Shown here in pieces: positions 7,443 through 11,197 of a DNA stretch of 11,197 nucleotides (within the stretch, counting starts at the first letter, position 1; the number at the start of each line of letters is the position of its first letter). This stretch comes from Nocardioidaceae bacterium (lineage in GTDB: Bacteria > Actinomycetota > Actinomycetes > Propionibacteriales > Nocardioidaceae): contig CP059259.1 in the NCBI GenBank assembly GCA_013693815.1, forward strand, positions 1,871,872 to 1,883,068, read 5' to 3'. The position numbers and the translations under genes are program-made. The notes below the pieces were generated by a model. The model searched no databases and was not told the DNA's origin. It saw nothing but the letters and a program-made list of their open reading frames with translations.

Positions 7443-8755
7443 TCCAGCCGGCGCAGTCCAGGATCGGACTCCGGCAGCGTGCGCACCGGCCCTGGCCCGC
7501 TGTCGCGGGTCTCGAACCGTACGGTCACCCGCCCCAGCCCCGACCCCCATACCCAACCCTGGCCGTACTCGGAATGCACCACGTCGATACCAGGCACCCA
7601 GTGACGCTGTCGTCCGAACCGGCTGAGATCAGGCTCGGGTGTCTCGGGCTCGGGGTCTTGCTCCTCGCCGAACAGGTCGTCTTGGATCCAGTCGGCCAGC
7701 CCGGAGACGCCTACGCCGAGCAGCCGTACTCCGCCGCCGACGTCCATGTCCGCCAGCAGGGCGCGTGCCAGCCGCCCGATGGCGCGAGGATCGTCGGTGG
7801 GTGCTGGGAGGGTGGCGCTGCGAGTGTGGGTCTCGAAGTCGTACAGGCGCAGCTTGACGGTCACGGTACGGCCCGACAGGCGGGCTTTGCTCAGCCGAGT
7901 CGCGACTTTGCGGACCTGGCGGTCCAACAAGCCGTTCAGCAACACGCGGTCGACCAGATCCACGTCGTAGGTGTCCTCGACGCTGATCGACTTGGTCTCC
8001 CGCTCTGCCACCACCGGCCGGTCGTCGATCGCATGGGACAGTGCATGCAGGGCGCTGCCGTGCGCTTGGCCGAGAAGACGGATCAGCTCTTCTGGGGACA
8101 TAGCCGCCAGATCGCTGACGGTCTTCACCCCGGCCCGGCGCAACCGTTCGGAGGTCGCCGGCCCGACTCCGGGGATCACTGTGACGAGCATCGGGTGCAG
8201 GAGGTCGCGCTCGGTTCCGGGCGGGACCACGAAGATCCCGTCGGGCTTGTCCAGGTCGCTGGCGATCTTCGCCAACAGCTTCGAGGACGCGATCCCCACA
8301 GAGGCGGTCAGGCCACCGGTCGCCTGGGCAATCGCGGTCTTGATTCCGACGGCGATCCGACGGGCATCCTCGCCGGTCGCCGGCGGCGTGGCGGAGGTGG
8401 CCAGATCGACGAACGCCTCGTCGAGCGAAAGAGGCTGCACCAGTTCCGACAACTCCCGCAATAAGGACATCACCGTGGCGCTCGCCTCGCGATAGGCGGA
8501 AAACCTCCCGGCCAGGAACGCGGCATGCGGGCAGCGTCTGCGGGCCTCGCTCATCGGCATCGCCGAGCGAACACCATAGGCCCGCGCCTCGTACGAGGCG
8601 GTGGCCACTACGCCGCGAGAGCCGATCCCACCTACGATCACCGGCTTGCCGCGCAAGGAGGGCTTGTCCCTTTGTTCGACCGCCGCGAAGAAGGCATCCA
8701 GATCCACATGCAGGATCGAGAGCTCGGAGCGCACGCCCTTCATCATGCCCTCCAC
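7406..8755 (-). CDS. dinB: DNA polymerase IV (DinB, Y family) with actinobacterial C-terminal extension
   Basis: Error-prone translesion polymerase that bypasses damaged template bases. The frame is intact at 449 residues. The palm carries catalytic metal ligands in LHVDLDAFFAAVEQRD (near residues 15-30) and SLDEAFVDLA, with the phenylalanine pair typical of the steric gate. GKPVIVGG, SVGIASSKLLAKIAS and the helix-hairpin-helix VIPGVGPATSERLRRAGV follow, then a little-finger domain (VTVKLRLYDFETHTRS). A tail of about 90 residues, opening with an acidic Glu/Pro stretch and then HWVPGIDVVHSEYGQGWVWGS, is longer than E. coli DinB (351 residues) and resembles tails I know from actinobacterial homologues. 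Starts at 8755, 8746 and 8743 are all in frame; GGAGGG at 8752-8747 is close to the latter two. I see no LexA box upstream, so SOS control is not shown. Confidence 0.95.
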   Translation of the reverse strand: MEGMMKGVRSELSILHVDLDAFFAAVEQRDKPSLRGKPVIVGGIGSRGVVATASYEARAYGVRSAMPMSEARRRCPHAAFLAGRFSAYREASATVMSLLRELSELVQPLSLDEAFVDLATSATPPATGEDARRIAVGIKTAIAQATGGLTASVGIASSKLLAKIASDLDKPDGIFVVPPGTERDLLHPMLVTVIPGVGPATSERLRRAGVKTVSDLAAMSPEELIRLLGQAHGSALHALSHAIDDRPVVAERETKSISVEDTYDVDLVDRVLLNGLLDRQVRKVATRLSKARLSGRTVTVKLRLYDFETHTRSATLPAPTDDPRAIGRLARALLADMDVGGGVRLLGVGVSGLADWIQDDLFGEEQDPEPETPEPDLSRFGRQRHWVPGIDVVHSEYGQGWVWGSGLGRVTVRFETRDSGPGPVRTLPESDPGLRRLDQLEPGGPVEPE

Positions 8756-8826
8756 AGCCGACCCAATTCACAGTCAGCCGGATTCGCGCTGCTGCGTTCT
8801 TGTGATCGGCGCCGATGCTCGCTCCC

Positions 8827-9860
8827 ATGACAGCAGCAGCCGAGATCATCCGCATCCGCACCTATGAGGACCTACTCGCCTGGACCTTGACCGCACTGGG
8901 CTTTCGCCCCGCACAGTCGGTGGTGATGACAGCGCTGGCCGACCAAGGCCCCTTTCAGGTCCGAGTCGATCTTCCCGACTCGTGCGCCGAAGACGCTTGC
9001 GCAGCGGTCGGCGACGAGTTGATCCGAGCGGCGATGGCAAATCATGCCCGTCAGATCGGCCTGCTGTACTACCTCGATCCCCTCGACCGATCGGTTGCTC
9101 AGGTTTATGACCAGTTGATCGGCGCCGGCTTTGCTCGCGTGGGATTGCCGGGCTTCTGCTCGCTGGCCGTGGGAGCGGGGAGTACCTCGACCTCACCCAG
9201 CCCGGCACAGCTCCGGTGACCTTCGATCTCGGCGCGCACCCGTTGGTCGCCCGAGCTGTCTTCGACGGGCAGGTCACCTTCTCCTCTCGGGCCGGTGTCG
9301 TTGCCTCGCTGGCTCCGGTGGACGACCTGATGCGCCGGCGTATGCGCAAGCTCACCGTGGATGCGACCGAGCAGTTCGGTGTCGACCTGGATAGCCTGCG
9401 GTCCGGTCAGGGTCGGTCACAGCCACTGCGCGTAGGTGAAGTGCAGTTGGGCCGACACGTCGATTCTTTGATGTGTGCGGCGATCGACAGCGGTCAACCG
9501 ATGACCGATGTGGATGCCGCCACCACGCTGCTCGGCCTGCAGGCGCCGAAGATCCGCGCCCTGGTTCGGCACCGGATCTGCCGCGTGAATGCGGCTTCCT
9601 ACGTCACGGTGCTCTCGGACTTGACTCGGCGATCCCCTCGGACAATGACGGCTCCGGTCGCGGGCCTGCTCGCCTTTGCCGCCTGGCTCTCGGGGAACGG
9701 AGCGCTCGCCTGGGTGGCAATCGACCGAACCCGGCAAGATGATCCGGCCGAGCCGCTGGCGGCGTGTGTCGCCGAGTTCTTGACCGGGGCTCTCGCCCCG
9801 CGCCACTACCGCGACAGGTCCGACCCGGAGCTTTACAGGGAGTTCTATCCGGAGCGCTGA
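8827..9860 (+). CDS. DUF4192 family protein, interrupted by an apparent 1-base frameshift
   Basis: Actinobacterial protein of unknown function. Start ATG 8827 (MTAAAEIIRIRTYEDLLAW) fits the family opening better than ATG 8815. The following LGFRPAQSVVMTAL corresponds to the family's LGF-P--S-V segment. The first frame fails after CSLAVGAG at the GGGG run 9177-9180. The frame one base back continues EYLDLTQPGTAPVTFD, HPLVARAVFDGQ and SRAGVVASLAP, then the conserved helical C-terminus (PVAGLLAFAAWLSGNGALAW), stopping at 9858-9860. One added G restores 344 residues, the usual family size. No signal peptide or membrane segment is evident. No Shine-Dalgarno precedes 8827; a GATGCT hexamer seven bases before it could be a -10 for a leaderless transcript. 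Divergent from dinB across about 70 bases. Confidence 0.85.
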
Positions 9861-9866
9861 CTGCCC

Positions 9867-9872
9867 TACCCT
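9867..9872 (+). promoter_or_regulatory. -10 element for a leaderless start of the GCS2-like gene
   Basis: TACCCT fits the actinobacterial TANNNT -10 and ends six bases before GTG 9879, so the transcript would begin at or near the start codon. The 18 bases between the DUF4192 stop and GTG hold no Shine-Dalgarno. No strong -35 is visible. Confidence 0.4.
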
Positions 9873-9878
9873 GGCCAG

Positions 9879-11197
9879 GTGGGCAAGGATGTCGAGTTCC
9901 AGGCGTTCACCGGCGAGGACCGCCGCCGCTACCGGGACAAGATCCGCCAGTGCCTCGACGTGTTCGAGGAGATGCTGAGAGCCGCCCGCTTCGATGCGGA
10001 CTCGCCGTTGACCGGTTTGGAGATCGAGCTCAATCTGGTCGATGAGCGCGAGCAGCCGCTGCTGCGCAATGCCGAGGTGCTTCAAGCTATCGAGAACCCC
10101 GACTTTCAAACCGAGCTCGGCAGGTTCAACATCGAGATCAACGTGCCGCCCCGGTCCCTGGAGGGCGAGGGCGTACTCGCCTTCGAGGAAGGTGTGCGAC
10201 GCAGTCTCAATCAGGCCGAGGCCAAGGCGAGCGCTATCGGAGCGCACATGGTCATGATCGGAATCCTGCCGACCCTGACCAGAGCACACCTGCGCCGTGA
10301 CTCCTTGAGCCTCAACCCGCGCTACCAGTTGCTCAGCGACCAGATCCTGCAGGCGAGAGGAGAGGACTTCATCCTCGACATCACGGGGTCGGACATCACC
10401 GGCCCTGAGAAAGAACCGGAGAAAGCGGCGGAGAAGACAGGACCCGAACATCTCTTGGTCACCGCCGACTCGATCGCCCCGGAGGCGGCATGCACCTCGA
10501 CCCAACTGCATACCCAGGTCAGCCCTGAGGCGTTCGCGGCGTACTGGAACGCCTCACAATCGATCGCGGGTATCCAGCTCGCTTTGGCAGCGAACTCGCC
10601 GTACCTGTTGGGCAAGGAGTTGTGGCGCGAGACCCGGATCGTGCTGTTCGAGCAAGCAACCGATACCCGCGCCGAGGAGTTGAAGGCACAAGGCGTCAGA
10701 CCCAGAGTCTGGTTCGGTGAGCGATGGATCACCTCGATCTTCGATCTGTTCGAGGAGAACGTGCGCTACTTCCCCGCGCTGCTCCCGGTTCTGGATTCCG
10801 AGAATCCCCGCGAGGTGCTTGCTGCTGGTGGCGTTCCGAGGCTGGAGGAGCTGCGACTGCACAACGGGACCATCTATCGCTGGAACCGCCCGGTCTATGA
10901 CGTCGTGGACGAAATGCCGCACGTGCGGGTCGAGAACCGGGTCCTGCCCGCAGGCCCGACCGTAGTCGACACGATGGCCAACGCGGCCTTCTACTTCGGC
11001 CTGGTCCGGGCGCTGGCGGAACAGGAGCGCCCGGTGTGGTCACAGCTCTCGTTCGCGGCGGCGGAGGAGAACTTCCACGCCGGTGCCCGGCTGGGAACCG
11101 AGGCTCAGCAGTACTGGCCCGGTGTCGGGCAGGTGCCGGTCTGTGAGTTGGTGTTGCGACGGCTGCTCCCGTTGGCAGCCGAGGGCCTGGAGTCCTG
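9879..11197 (+). CDS. Glutamate-cysteine ligase family (GCS2-like) protein, C-terminus beyond window
   Basis: Carboxylate-amine ligase fold that in characterised relatives joins glutamate to the amine of cysteine with ATP; the substrate here is unknown. Open from GTG 9879 to the window end (439 residues). Motifs seen: LTGLEIELNLVDE (metal and substrate glutamates), LGRFNIEINVPPR, IAPEAACTSTQLHTQVSP, ANSPYLLGKELWRETRI, FGERWI, HNGTIYRWNRPV and RVENRVLPAGPTVVDTMANA. It resembles the roughly 500-residue actinobacterial GCS2 branch rather than short YbdK. An 18-residue charged insertion (codons 10386-10439) splits the expected DITGPEHL segment. Start chosen because the in-frame stop at 9858-9860 lies just upstream and the hexamer TACCCT suits a leaderless mRNA. 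Glutathione is rare in actinobacteria, so a true GshA role is doubtful. Confidence 0.85.
   Translation, partial: MGKDVEFQAFTGEDRRRYRDKIRQCLDVFEEMLRAARFDADSPLTGLEIELNLVDEREQPLLRNAEVLQAIENPDFQTELGRFNIEINVPPRSLEGEGVLAFEEGVRRSLNQAEAKASAIGAHMVMIGILPTLTRAHLRRDSLSLNPRYQLLSDQILQARGEDFILDITGSDITGPEKEPEKAAEKTGPEHLLVTADSIAPEAACTSTQLHTQVSPEAFAAYWNASQSIAGIQLALAANSPYLLGKELWRETRIVLFEQATDTRAEELKAQGVRPRVWFGERWITSIFDLFEENVRYFPALLPVLDSENPREVLAAGGVPRLEELRLHNGTIYRWNRPVYDVVDEMPHVRVENRVLPAGPTVVDTMANAAFYFGLVRALAEQERPVWSQLSFAAAEENFHAGARLGTEAQQYWPGVGQVPVCELVLRRLLPLAAEGLES

Noticed and set aside
8756..8826. LexA-type SOS box between dinB and the DUF4192 gene
   Set aside because: I found no GAAC-N4-GTTC-like palindrome in this gap.
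1332..9180. Programmed ribosomal frameshifting as the cause of the split genes
   Set aside because: No A/T-rich slippery heptamer is seen, the genes are unrelated, and five cases in 8 kb at G/C runs are far better explained by base-calling error.
9417..10511. Open frame of 364 codons on the minus strand
   Set aside because: Covers the DUF4192 end and the GCS2-like gene in antisense; no recognisable domain.

Overview
High-GC actinobacterial DNA. The strongest family signals are a short (group 2) actinobacterial sigma factor, a DUF4192 protein, a DinB with the long actinobacterial C-terminal extension and a GCS2-type ligase. The style, including many starts without a Shine-Dalgarno and a -10 placed for leaderless mRNA, would suit Propionibacteriaceae or a relative, but I cannot fix the genus from sequence alone. 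Genes are packed tightly and no stretch over 300 bases lacks a gene. I see no tRNA, rRNA, insertion sequence or CRISPR array.

Layout. 1-1089 (-): 3'-truncated acyl-CoA/AMP-forming ligase. 1160-1749 (+): coaE, last step of CoA synthesis. 1835-2785 (-): group 2 sigma-70 factor with a SigR/SigH-type promoter just upstream. 2921-5115 (-): oligopeptidase B. 5157-7442 (+): pxpA-pxpB-pxpC, the three subunits of bacterial 5-oxoprolinase, divergent from the peptidase across a 41-bp gap that holds promoter-like hexamers and a small palindrome. 7406-8755 (-): dinB, DNA polymerase IV, whose tail overlaps pxpC. 8827-9860 (+): DUF4192 protein. 9879-end (+): GCS2 (glutamate-cysteine ligase-like) protein, cut by the window edge.

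Function. The peptidase (cuts peptides after Lys/Arg) and 5-oxoprolinase (5-oxoproline to glutamate with ATP) may both salvage peptide-derived amino acids. The gamma-glutamyl ligase-like protein downstream is loosely related chemistry. The sigma factor and dinB are stress-associated. This looks like ordinary chromosomal housekeeping and stress DNA, not a mobile or defence island.

Most important observation: five genes (coaE, ptrB, pxpB, pxpC, DUF4192) are each broken by one missing base. Each break can be repaired by lengthening a run of exactly four G or C to five. This is the signature of homopolymer under-calling in the assembly, so the five should be treated as probably intact. I found no convincing undescribed system here.
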